The position numbers and the translations under genes were made by a program. Under the pieces are notes generated by a model that was not told where the DNA came from, ran no database searches, and saw nothing but the letters and a program-made list of their open reading frames with translations. This document shows positions 20,151-32,397 of a stretch of DNA of 64,000 bases, piece after piece; the stretch's first letter is position 1, and each line of letters starts with the position of its first letter. Source of the DNA: Peribolospora baueri. Its lineage: Eukaryota > Basidiomycota > Peribolosporomycetes > Peribolosporales > Peribolosporaceae. The DNA lies in contig JAMDHS010000052.1 of the NCBI GenBank assembly GCA_029717555.1, positions 62,001 through 126,000 of the forward strand, in the 5' to 3' direction.

Positions 20151-21799
20151 TCAAATGACTTCCGACATGACCTTGCCCCTCGCAGACCCATCGAACAGCT
20201 TTCCCCACGTGTGCGGGATAGCCTCGAACGGCGCTCCGACGAGCGTGTCCATGCCGCCCGCGCCGCCACTCGCGTCCGGCCGCGCAGACGACGAGGAGAC
20301 AACAAGGGTGCCGTCCAGGATGGCCTCCCTGAGCAGCTTTAGCGCCTCGCCGAATTCCTTGGGCTTGTTGTAAAGCTTTTTTTTTTGCGTGCAGAATGAG
20401 GAGAAGAAACATAATAAGAACGGTCACCCATCCCAATCCGTGTTCGTAAGAACGCACCTCGAGGGCTGTGAAGCCGATCACTCTGACCTTGCGCATCACC
20501 AAATCGAGCCAGTTGGTCATGACATACTCGGAAGGGTCATCGACGCCTAAACCCACAGACCACGATCGCCGCTGGTGAGCTCAACGCCCCCTCTGCGCCC
20601 ATGACATGAACAATCAGCGAGCGGCAAGTGTCTCACTTACCTGCGAGCACGCCACATGCCGCGATCCTGCCATAGTCGTTCATGTGCGGCAGGATGGCGT
20701 TCAAAATCTTGCCGGCCACGTTGTCAAAGTAGCTGCGAGCGATGCCACGGGCGTTGGTCAGACGACTTCCTTTTCTCTTTCCCTCGCCCGAAAGCAATCA
20801 ATCGCCTCTCACATGTCGATGCCCTTGCCCCCGCTCAGCTCCTTCACGGCGGCAGCCAGCTCGGCCTCAAACCGGGCCGACTTGTAGTCCACGCACCGCG
20901 CCGCGCCCAGCGATAATTCCACCCAACGACACTTTTCCGGACCGCCGGCGATGCCGATCACCTTGGCTCCAAGGATTTTGGCAGCTATCTGGACAGCGAG
21001 CGAGCCGATGGCGCTGATCGACGCACACAAAGCGGACGCAGAGGCGAAAACGGTCAGCGACGGACGGGATGGCGTAGATGGAAGAGAGAAAAAGAGTCGG
21101 ATCCAACGCCAAGGACACCGTTCCTTCTCTCACGTACCCGGCAGCGCTGCTCACGACAACCACTTCGCCGGCTTTGACATTAGTCACGCCGGTGAGGCCC
21201 CAGTAGGCCGTAATGCCAGCCGCGCCAAGGGCGTTGATGAAGATGGTAGGAGGGAAGCCGGGGAGAAGCCTGTTGGAGACCGGCAAACTTGTCTCGTCAG
21301 TCGTCCCGCAACGACAATAGGACCGACTCGAAGGAGCTGTCTCACTGACTCACTCGAGCTTGGTCACCTTGCCCGCCGGGACTACCACGTGCTCGACCCA
21401 GGCCGCGCCCCAGGACGTCACCAGATCGCCCGGCCGGATGTTCCGGGAAGACGCTTGGGCATCATCGTCGTCGTCCGCCACCGCGACAACCTCGAAGATG
21501 GCACCGAAGGCCTTGATCGGCTCTCCGACGGGTATGGTGCCCAGATGGGTGTCCTTGCCTTGTGACTCCGCGGCGATGAGGATCCGTTGGGCCGGGTCAT
21601 GAGAGAGGTAGCGAGTGCGGAGAAGCAGCTCTCCCTTGCCGAGGCGCTCGGGCAAAGGCACTTGCGAGTCCAGGGCAAAGGTGGACGAAGCATTAAAGGC
21701 GCCTTCCGCGCTGGGCACCGACAACGGCGAGCTGGCCGAAGGGGGTACCTGAAGCCGCCAGGCACGCGTCGTCTTCGGCAGGGCGGATATGCTGGCCAT
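20151..21799 (-). CDS. NADP-dependent MDR oxidoreductase (alkenal/prostaglandin reductase-like)
   Basis: Zinc-independent medium-chain reductase, expected to reduce C=C bonds of enals or enones with NADPH in the cytosol. Six exons: 21799-21354, 21269-21138, 21013-20813, 20732-20641, 20546-20458 and 20375-20151, all in closing phase. Marks: RYLSHDPAQR near the N-terminus, GAAGITAYWGL, GEVVVVSSAAG-AIGSLAVQIA (nucleotide-binding fold), GIDIYFDNVAG and the C-terminal TWGKLFDGSARGKVM. This is the pattern of the leukotriene B4 dehydrogenase/CurA-like subfamily. The last intron ends in an A-run: the acceptor at 20376 follows ten or more A residues, although a pyrimidine tract lies just before them. 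Using the next AG would drop four residues and keep frame. Confidence 0.88.
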
Positions 21800-22906
21800 C
21801 TGTGGAGCAGGGTCAAGTTATGATACGTAATACGTACGCGAGAAGTCTCTAGTCCTGAGTGCCGGGCGGGTCGTTCGCGTTCGCGGCCAGAGCAGAGCGC
21901 GCGCTCGCTCCGCTTTTATGTATACCTGAAGAGCGCGGCGCGAGCGTACGTAGACCTCACCGCCATCTCGCCCGGCGGCCTAGCATATTCCAAATCCAGT
22001 CACTCGGCCGAGGCGCCCCGCTGAAACGCCTACGCCTGTTCTTCCAGAACGGCTTTGTCGGGCAGTCTGTCCGAACTCTATCTCCGGCTGTGTTCAGGGT
22101 CGATGTCTAAGTGGAGCGTCGATCGGGAAGCACCCTGCGGAGATTACGGCCTTCGCCTGCCCACAGTGGCATGCCGCAGCACTCCGCGCGGGGTGTAAGA
22201 TGCGGGGGGACGGACCATCACGCCTCGAAGCGGGCTCGAACATGCCACCTTTACTTTGCCGGCAAAGATCTCCGCCGAGCAGCTCATACGACAGCGGACT
22301 TTGGTCGCTGAAGGTCTACGTGTGCCGCCCCATTCAGCCTGCCACAGATCCGGTTCCCGATGAGGAGGACATCGGATACCGAGATGTTCGAGACCGCTCG
22401 GTGCTGAGGCCGCGCACGAACGATTGGCTAGGCTTTTTGGTGGTCCCGATGGCGTGCGTTCCGTTTCCCCGTCCGGATGGGCCAACACCGCATGACACGG
22501 TCAGCCCACGATCCTCGAAGACTGGAAAATTACGAAGGGACGGGCGTCGAACATGATAAATCTGCGTCGGACTCCGACCCCCCTCATATATGAATCCGCA
22601 TAACGCAGCTTACATAAGGCGATCATGGAGATGCCAGCTCCTCAAGACGTCGCACGATTTTGACGTACATACAAGAGCGAGCCCACCTCTCTACTACATC
22701 TCTGCCTCCGCCCGCGTCTCTCCGCGTACCTCTCGACCACAGCGGGGCAACCGTAGAGCCTGTGAGCGGCGCAAGGCCACCTTTCCAGTATCGGAGGCTC
22801 GATTTCAAGCAAGGCTCGATGACGAGCGCCAAGTCGGCTCGATTGCTTAATGCCTCCGGCTCCCTCCCTCACTCCCTCCCTCCAGGCGGCAAACGACCCA
22901 CCGTCG
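21800..22906. other. Intergenic gap, MDR gene start to TAD3 3' end
   Basis: 1.1 kb with only short, domain-free open frames. It presumably contains the promoter of the oxidoreductase and the 3' region of the SET-TAD3 gene. Confidence 0.5.
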
Positions 22907-25554
22907 TCACGCCTCAAACATCTCCACCCTCCACTCCTCGCTGTTCACCTCCTCTTTGCTCAGCCCAAGTAGCTCCGGATCCCCTCTCCACCGATAAGCG
23001 GCAAAGTGATGGTTGAGGCCCTTTTTCTCGTGCACGTTGTGCACGCTCCCGCATCCCCCCGCACGAGGCGACGGGAAAACGTAGTACACCGACGCGACGC
23101 GGCTGTGCACGAGCGCCATGCTGCACATCATACACGGCTCGTGAGTCGCGAAGAGCGTGAGCGACTTTAACAGGTAATCTTGCCCGTTCTTCAGCGACCC
23201 CGGTGTGCTCGGGCCAGTCGCGCTCTTGTTCGACACCGCGCCCGTCCCGTCCGTACCCGCATCAGCATCGTTCGCGTTTTCACCAGCGGTGCCGAAGGTA
23301 GTGGTCTTGTTGAAGGCGGTGGCCGCCGAGGAAGAAGAGGTCAAGGCGGCGCCTCCACTCGACCTGACCTTCGAGGCGGGAGCCAGAATTGGCGTCGCCG
23401 CGGTGGAAGACGGAGCCGGGGAGGGAGAATAAGAAGCAGGAGGAGAAGACACCACAGGACTGTTCAGCGCAGACGAGGAGGGCGTCAAAAGCCTGTCCTC
23501 CACAGTCGCGTACACCCCCGCCCTCGTCCTTCCGTGCTTGTCCGTTGCCTGACGCACGGCCGCTAACATCTCTTCCGCGCTCGCTTTCGTCCCTTCAGCA
23601 GCGGCGCATGTGGTGGATACGGAGGCAGCGGCGGCGGCAGCAGCAGCCACAGCGGAGGTGAATGACTCGACACGGATGCGCGCCACCTCACGGACGACGT
23701 TGAGCAAGCCGTGTCGGATCGGATTGCGCTCGCTCCGTCGTGTGTCGTGGGCGTACGCCTTGATCGGCGTTGGAGGCGGTTTAACGGTGGGCGCGGGCGA
23801 GCTCGGGCGAGATCCCGTAGGAGTCGACCCGCGAGATGGAGCGCCGCTACCGAGCGGCAAGGAGGTGGCGGAGGAGAGGGAAGAAGGAAAGCCTGGTCCG
23901 GAACTCGAGGTGCCATACTTGGCGGTGACGAACATGCCAATGGGCAGCTCACCCTTCTCCTTCGCCTTTTTCGCCTGTGCCACCGCGGCCCTCAACCCAT
24001 CAATCACCCAATCCACTCTTGCTCGCTCCCAGCTACCTTCCTCTACCTCCTCGTCTTCTTCCAACTCCTCACTGGCGCAGTCCGCCTCCTGCTCCGACCC
24101 GGACATGAGATGCCTCACTGAGCCCTTTAACTTCTTTGCCCGCTGCTGCACGCCCATGTCTACTCCAGCAGGTTTGTGTAGCATCACCGGCCACAGCTTG
24201 GTCCACTCAATGAGCTGCCCACGCGTCCGAGCAGATGTGGATGGAACAGCAACTGTGTAGGGCTCGGTGGTGCAGGCCGCTCCGGTCGATTCTCCGCTGG
24301 GAAGGTGTTCATGTAACAGGGACTTGAGCTCGTCCTCTGAGATGTTGGGCTTTTCACAGATAAGCATAGAGAGCTTGATCGCTAGTTGTATGAGGAAAAA
24401 GGACGGACGTCAGATGGCGAGACTACCGGTATAACTGCATCAAGGATGAGAGACGTGAACCCACAATCATCGGGAAGGACTCTCCTGTTGAATTGCTTGA
24501 GGTGTCGTATCGAGCTCATGTTGATCCCGCTGTTCCTCAGGAAAGACATGAGCTCCTTCGTCAGGCGAGGGTTCACATCCACTACCCACGCTTCAACTGC
24601 AGACCGAAAGGGGAATTCAATACGGCGAACTTATTGCCAACGCCTGTGACTGTAGCTTTGAACCACAGTCGCTGCACTCACTTGTCTCTAGTGGAGCGTT
24701 CTCTGGCCGATGCCCTACGCCAACGACGGGCAGATCCGCCGCTCCGACCCAGATTGACTTGCTGGGCAAACGGGAAGAGGAGGGAAGAGGCGAAGAGGGT
24801 GCTACGATCGGCAGAGACCCGTTCTCCCGCGCTGGCCCCTTGCCGGTCGGGCTGCTGCTCGTGGGCAGTGGCTTTCCAAAAGAGTTGGCAACGGAGGACA
24901 ATGCCTGCGCTTCTACAGGTCCATCCGAAGTGTCCTCCACGAGCCCAATTCTTCCCAACCCGCCATCCTCCCCTTCTGCATTTTCCTTAGTGAAAGCCGC
25001 CCTCCGCGCCAGCTCGTCTGGACTGAGACCGGCCTCCTCGAACCATAGGTTGGAGCCGTAGCTGATGCAGAGTTCCTCATCTTTCTCTACATCTCGAACG
25101 AGTGTAAAGTGAATGGAGGAGGTGGACGTGGAGAGGGTGTAGCTGACGTTGGGATGTGCGGAGTGGTTGAACATGGAACCTGCGCGGGGAAAGAGGACAG
25201 GTGAGCGCCTGGAAAGGCAGAGAGAGAAGCAAAGGCTGCACAGCTAAACATACCAAGGCCCAGAGCAAGCGCCATCCTTCCCTTCGCCGAGCCGTCCTTC
25301 CATACAAAACTGTAGTGATCGACGATTGTGTGCTTCGCGTACTTGTCATACTCGTCCCTCTCGAATACGAGCACGGGAGAGACGTCAACGAGGGTGCCAC
25401 GGGGAAGCGGACGAGAAGCGTACACCCCTCGCCCTTTGGATGGATCACGTACGGCAATCAGTAGGCCGTGAGGGTTGAGGTGGGGGGTTGAAGGTGCCAA
25501 AGAGGGGGACGAGGAGGAGATGGATGACACGCCTAATGGCACGTCAGACGACAT
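22907..25554 (-). CDS. TAD3: SET-domain / tRNA adenosine deaminase subunit TAD3 fusion
   Basis: Four exons: 25554-25254, 25179-24682, 24596-24427 and 24373-22907. They sum to 812 codons with every phase closing. Residues 1 to about 130 form a compact SET domain: GRGVYASRPLPRGT, then across intron 1 GLGSMFNHSAHPN, and DEELCISYG, the methyl-donor and active-site motifs of protein lysine methyltransferases. After a Ser-rich linker the frame runs on through PLET-IEAWVVDVNPRLTKEL, the usual start of Tad3, and ends with the deaminase: NPIRHGLLNVV (HxE with the catalytic Glu absent, as in Tad3), HEPCMMCSMALVHSR and GCGSVHNVHEKKGLNHHF. Tad3 is the structural partner of Tad2 in making inosine-34 in tRNA. 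No ATG lies between the SET part and the Tad3 start in this frame. About 200 disordered residues interrupt the deaminase. Confidence 0.85.
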
Positions 25555-25996
25555 GGCCGAGGACCTATGAGAAATCCTTTAGCACAATTGGAGCGAGAAG
25601 AGGACCAAAAGGCGCTCGGCGTGGGGCACTGAGATGCACAGTGGACTTCAAGGACACGAGAGAGGGTGAAAGGAAGTGTGAAGGCGGAGGTGAGAAGGGA
25701 GAAGGATGTATAATTACTTGGCGAGGGTGAACCTCGCCCGACTCGGTAGGCAGAGAGAATGAGCAGGACCTTGCCGCAGTCAGAAAATGTTGCACCACGT
25801 GGCCGGCGTCGATCTTACCAAGCACTTCAGTCCGACCTCCTCGACGAGGTTCACAAATCAGGATGGAAAGAGGAAGGGAAGAGATGAGAAGAAAAGAGGC
25901 GTCTAAGAAGAAGGGCGCGGGAGGAGGGAGAGAGATATTGTTATTGTTCACCTTCCACTTCCTTACGCCTGCCAAACACCTGTCTGTCTGCCAGCC
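25555..25996. promoter_or_regulatory. Divergent promoter region, SET-TAD3 / mitochondrial unknown
   Basis: 442 bases between divergent starts. A CCACGTGG palindrome lies at about 25796-25803, an E-box type site, but no factor can be assigned. Confidence 0.4.
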
Positions 25997-27440
25997 ATGC
26001 TCGCTCGTCGCCTCGCCTCGCCTCTCCTCTCCGCCAGCCGTGCTCCCCTCCTTGTGTCCCGCTCAGTCCCCCTACGACAGATCACAGCTGTGGCAGCTAT
26101 TCAGTCGAACTGGGCGAAACAATTCCGGAAAGGCGACGCTGTGCGAGGCTTTGCAAGCTCCAGCATAGCCATGAAGGTGAGCGGTGGGCCAGTAGAACGG
26201 GCTCGGACGACCTCGCTCTCATGCACAAGGGAAAGAGAGTGGGGGAAAACGCCTTCCACAGAACAGCACCTCATTTGTAGCCTGCCTACTTTTAACGAAC
26301 ACCATACCCAGCGGCAATGGCCACGAATCGCTGACCCAGCCGTGCTCCGCTCCTTTCAACCCCTGTACACCTTAACACAGGATCCTCTGGCGCCCCTGTT
26401 CCCGGACTACGACGACGATCCGACAAGCCTCGCCCACGTCAAGGATACTGATCCTCCTGAGATGTCCGTTCTATTAGGTGGCTGAGCTCCTTTCCGCTTA
26501 CCCGACGTGACTGACTTCAACATTTCCCTTACGCCACCGCTCGCCTTCGCTTCGCTCACTCAGCATTGCCGTCTACGACAACAAGAGGATACTCACCCAA
26601 GCCTTAGACGAGGCACACGGGACCGTGAACACGCGCGACTCGCAAGGAAACCTCGTCTCCCATGATCACCGGAACATGTCCCTCTCCGAGCTCATGGAAC
26701 ATGTCGACCACACCCGGGACCCCTCGTCGGTGACGAACGCCTTGCGGAACCTCATGCGCTCCATCGGCGCCGCTTCTGATGCGCGCGATAGGGCTCAGGC
26801 GCAAGGAAAGCCTTGGGGAAGAAAGGAGAAGAGAAGAGCGAGGAAGAGCGAGGAGCAACAGACGCAGATGAACGACGAAGGAGAGAGGGTAAGGGTGCAT
26901 CGGGTGGAAAACCTCGACGTCGGCGATCCGCCAGAGGTGATTGGCGTGCGCGAGGCAATCTCCGGAACGCCGGACGGCCGGTTCCCCAACTCGTACCCGG
27001 AGCGCAGTTTCACGACGGGCAGGCCTCAGAGCAAGATCCCTATCGCGCAAATGGCGCGGGAGGAGGAGACCTCGAGGAGGGGAGAGAGGCCTCCGCCTCG
27101 CTCGTGGCCTTTCCCGCACCTCAAGGGGAAAGAGATGCCCCAGCCCGAGAAACCTCTGGAACCGCCGGGAGAACCGCGGAGGGTGGTGGTCAAGAGCGAG
27201 ATGCTCAAGGTCATGCCGGAGAAGGACTGGACGCCTTCTCCCGATGTTCTTGAACCGCTCGAGGCTAGCGTCTGGCCCGCGGAGGTGAAGAAGCTCACCG
27301 TGCTAGAGGCGGACGCTAAGGTGCTCGACAAGCTCTTCGATCGCGAAGGTGGATATAGCGGCGTAGTCATCGTCGATGGTCAGCCTGAGGGTGGCGTCGG
27401 TAGGCAGGACAAGGCGGGTTCATGGAAGTACATGACTTGA
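25997..27440 (+). CDS. Unknown protein with mitochondrial-type N-terminus
   Basis: I do not recognise this protein. Three exons fit: 25997-26176, 26312-26463 and 26564-27440 (402 aa). The second intron uses a GTCCGT donor. The more canonical GTGGCT a few bases on would shift frame into a stop. The N-terminus MLARRLASPLLSASRAP is Arg/Ser-rich without acids and reads as a mitochondrial presequence. The middle has LYTLTQDPLAPLFPDYDDD, then IAVYDNKRILTQALDEA. The rest is charged and Pro-rich. Gene models with different intron borders are possible. A mitochondrial matrix or ribosome-associated role is a guess from the presequence only. Confidence 0.55.
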
Positions 27441-27717
27441 GAGAGAGACACAGTTTGAGAGCGCCCCAAGTGGAGGCGCGGTCGCCCGTTCGCTTTTTAT
27501 ATGATCTGTATTGTTCATCCATGTACGATGCGTCTATAGGCTCGCCAAGCGGCAGTTCTACGTCATATAGCTCCCGACTCAACAATATTCATTACTGTGG
27601 CCACCTAACTTTAAGAGATGTCCGACAGAATCACAATTTGATCCTAATTTGAAGAGAACAATGACGGGAAATGTTAACGAGGAGTGCCTGATAGTGACCG
27701 CCATCAGGGCCACCGAC

Positions 27718-29154
<1,437 letters not shown>

Positions 29155-29503
29155 GGTTGGTTATCTGACCGTTTCGTGCAGCAAGATAGATGGGAAGGAA
29201 GAAGCAATGTTTAACCAGCCAGTGATCGGGACTGCGACGGTGATTGGCGGTCACGCGCGGAGAAGATGACCGGCGACTGGCGTCACCGCCCAACTTGATC
29301 GAGACGACGGCGACGACGACGACATTTCCAACTCTCCTGATCACCGTCTTCCATCTTTTTCATTCACCACGACGTCCATCTCTGCCTAGTAACTACAGCT
29401 ACCTCGTTCTTAATTACTAGAGGCCAAGGTTCAAAGGACGGTAATTTACCACCCACCCGTACTCTTTCACCCATCGACCAACCGACGGCGTATCTCCGAA
29501 GTG
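29155..29503. promoter_or_regulatory. Divergent promoter region, COQ5 / YSC84
   Basis: 349 bases between opposite start codons, so it must carry both promoters. No specific site is recognised. Confidence 0.4.
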
Positions 29504-31556
29504 ATGGACCAACTCGCCAAGTTCCGCTCTGCGGCTACCAAGGCCGGCATTCAGGCAACCGCTTTTGCACAGCGCTCGGCGCAGAAGATCGGGGAGCAGG
29601 GGAAACAGGTTGGACAGGGATTTAGGTGGGTGTGAGAAGCATGGGTTGATTGGACGAGCTATTGCAGAGGTGCCGAAGTCGTGGTGGAACGGGAGAGGAG
29701 ATGCAGTTGGGAGCGGAAGAGTGGTATACCTGGATGACAACGACGGCATCGTTTGCACATTTGCCCGCTTGTCCGTTATCTTCTTGGATACAGCGACTTA
29801 TTGTTTGGCCTGTCTCATCACCTGTTACCCGTCGCCGTTCCCCCCACAGACTCGAAGGCGAATGCGCAAAGGCTGCGAACATTCTTCAAGGCTTCCTTGG
29901 TGAGGCCTCGTCTTCCACGGAAACAACGTTTTCATGCGCGCTCATATACTCCTCTACATTATCCTGAATTACTTTTACCTGGAAAACTCCTACGATTCTA
30001 TGCGTTCCCCGGATTCGCGTTGCCCTCCATTCCATTCGGCTCTCCAGCGGATCCGCATCACCCACAGTCGGCTCTCAACTCCATTCCTAAGGAGGTGCTC
30101 CTGCGCGCTAAGGGTGCGTTTCTTTCTACTGCTCATTCACGGCACACGTTGAACAGGCGTGTACGCGGTGAATTTGTGGGTTCATCATGTTCTAACCTTT
30201 GTTGTTGCTTGCTCCCATCCTACGTTTGCGCATGGCGATCTACAGGTCTGGCCATCTTCAGCGTACTGAAAGCAGTACGTAATATCATTCCGCAGTCCAT
30301 TATTCTCACTACTGCAGCTCACCTTGGCATTTCGCAATTCGTCTACCCTTCCAACTGTCGCACAGGGCTTCGTCTGGTCTGGCAAAGCCGGCTCCGGCAT
30401 CGTCGTTGCTCGCCTTCCTGATGGCTCCTGGTCCGCTCCCTCGTGCATCGCTACCGGCGGTATCGGGTTTGGCTTGCAAGTGCGTGATTTGTTCGGAATC
30501 TCTACATCCTTCTGCGTGTTCCTTGCTATGGGTCGTCTCAACTGATTCATTGCATCGCCTGTCTAAATTTTGACTCCATTCATTGGCCGCAGATTGGTGC
30601 AGATCTCTCCGAATTCGTCGTAGTGCTCAACAGCGACGAGGCCGTCCGTGCTTTTGCCCTGGGCGGGAACGTAACCATTGGTGGAAACCTCTCTGCCGCC
30701 GCTGGCCCCATCGGCACGGGCGGCAGTATCCAGTCTGCGCTTGCTCACCCTGCGCCGATGTTCAGCTATTCGAGGAGCAAGGGTAAGTTATGCTCGGCTT
30801 TGCCTCGTTGCCTCGCTGGAGCGCGGGCAGGCACATAGGCGTGCGATCGCCGCGCTGAGTCATTTTCTGATTTCCTCCTCATCGCTTGGTCGAGAAACAG
30901 GTCTTTTCGCCGGTCTTTCCCTTGAAGGGACCGTGCTCATCGAGCGCAAGGACGCCAACCAAAGCTTCTATGGCCAGCCCATCCCCGCTCTCGACCTCCT
31001 TACGTGAGTTGCCTTCCCCAACGTGTCTGGTTTGCACTCAATGCGCGAACAGCCGAGAGGCTGGCAAACGCGTCTGATCTTGCCTAGCCCGACCTATGTA
31101 GTACAGCGCATTGGTCGGTCTAGGCGATGTGGGCCATATCACCATCAGCAAGGCTGCTAACCCAGATCGCGCTTTGCACGAACAGCGGAAAAGTTCCTGC
31201 TCCCGAGGCGGCTAGCGCGATGTACGAAGTGATTGAGGCTGCCGAGCAGGTGCGTCGTCCTTCCTTTGAGATCCTTTCGGTTTTTCTTCGCTTCCCTGCT
31301 CATTTCTTTATCTTGCAAACATTCGGTTCTCCGCCTTTCAATGGCCGCTTTTTCCTGCGCCGTTACATATTGCCTTCCTCCTGCACCCTCCGTCCAGGTC
31401 GACGAGTCGGGCCTCCCCCAAAACGCGTACATCCCCACCCAGCCGGGCGCGGATGGCGCGCCCGTGACGGCGTACAACCTTTCCGGAGCTACGCAGACCG
31501 CGACTGGTACTCAGGGTGGAAGGCCTCTCTTTGACGCCGGCGCTGAGGGGAACTGA
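29504..31556 (+). CDS. YSC84: YSC84/LSB4-type SYLF-domain actin-binding protein
   Basis: SYLF (Ysc84) domain protein that binds phosphoinositides and actin at endocytic sites. Nine exons: 29504-29625, 29850-29899, 30048-30113, 30246-30274, 30366-30479, 30593-30782, 30901-31003, 31186-31249 and 31398-31556, closing to 298 aa. Conserved text runs through the joins: ECAKAANILQGFL, IPKEVLLRAKGLAIFSV, GFVWSGKAGSGIVVARL, WSAPSCIATGGIGFGLQ, IGADLSEFVVVLNSDEAV, GGNLSAAAGPIGTGG and YSRSKGLFAGLSLEGTVL. Yeast Ysc84/Lsb3 carry a C-terminal SH3 domain. This protein ends instead in a short Pro/Gly-rich tail, so it is the SH3-less form. The exons are small (29-190 bases), the densest intron packing in the window apart from CUL1. 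Confidence 0.93.
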
Positions 31557-32397
31557 TGCGTTGGTGTGACGGGCAGCTTAATTGGAGGAAGAGAAGTTCG
31601 ATCGGCGCGAGTGGAGCAGGGGTGGGAAACTGACTGGATGAGGAGGGTGGCAAGCGCATGACGCTCGGTGGGATGAGGGGCAGAGGTGGTTCAGACACAT
31701 ACTGATGCCATAGCAGCATCGCAGAACGCCAACCTGAGCTGGCTTGACGACGCCTCTTTCTCTCTTTCTTTTTCTGTGTTTAATCTTCTCCTAGCTATCG
31801 ACCTACTTCTCGACGCACACACGACCGCGGTCCATCGTCTTTTTCTTCTTGACCCTCTACTCGGTTCGGACTCTTCATTTCCTCGTCTTTTTTCTTGCTT
31901 TCCTCCTTTCGGTTTCGATTCCCTCTCCCCGACCATCCTTCGACGTCAGAGTGTCATCCTGTTCTCTATTGCAATATATGCTCCAACCCGCCCTTCCGTC
32001 TTTCTTCCTCCTTATCACAGTCCGCTTCCTCGGCCATTTCAAGCACGGACGAAGATGGAGGAGCCCGCAAACGAGCTTGGACAGGAGGTACGATGGAATA
32101 AGAGGGATGTTACACCTTGACAATTGGATTGGACCGGCTTGGACGAGACGTGGATGGACGGATAGTATGATATGACTGGCCCGAGAGAACAAAGTGGAGT
32201 CAAAACGGGGGTGGCGGATGGTGGGGGGCAGCGCGGAGTGGCAAGCAATGCGGCGCGCGAGACGAGGAGATGGGACGGGACGGGACGGCGAGGCAGGGGA
32301 GACAAAGGCGCCACGTGGAGCAAACTACATAGACAAAGAGAAAGGCCGGCGGTAGGGGGGAAAGAGTGATGGAAAAAGATGGAAGGAGTGCAGCCGA
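31557..32397. other. Intergenic gap between convergent YSC84 and CUL1
   Basis: 840 bases containing the two 3' regions. A pyrimidine-rich stretch lies around 31760-31880. I see no gene or repeat. Confidence 0.5.

Noticed and set aside
21859-22560. Short open frames between the MDR gene and TAD3
   Set aside because: All are under 120 codons, mutually overlapping and without domain text or consistent splice signals.
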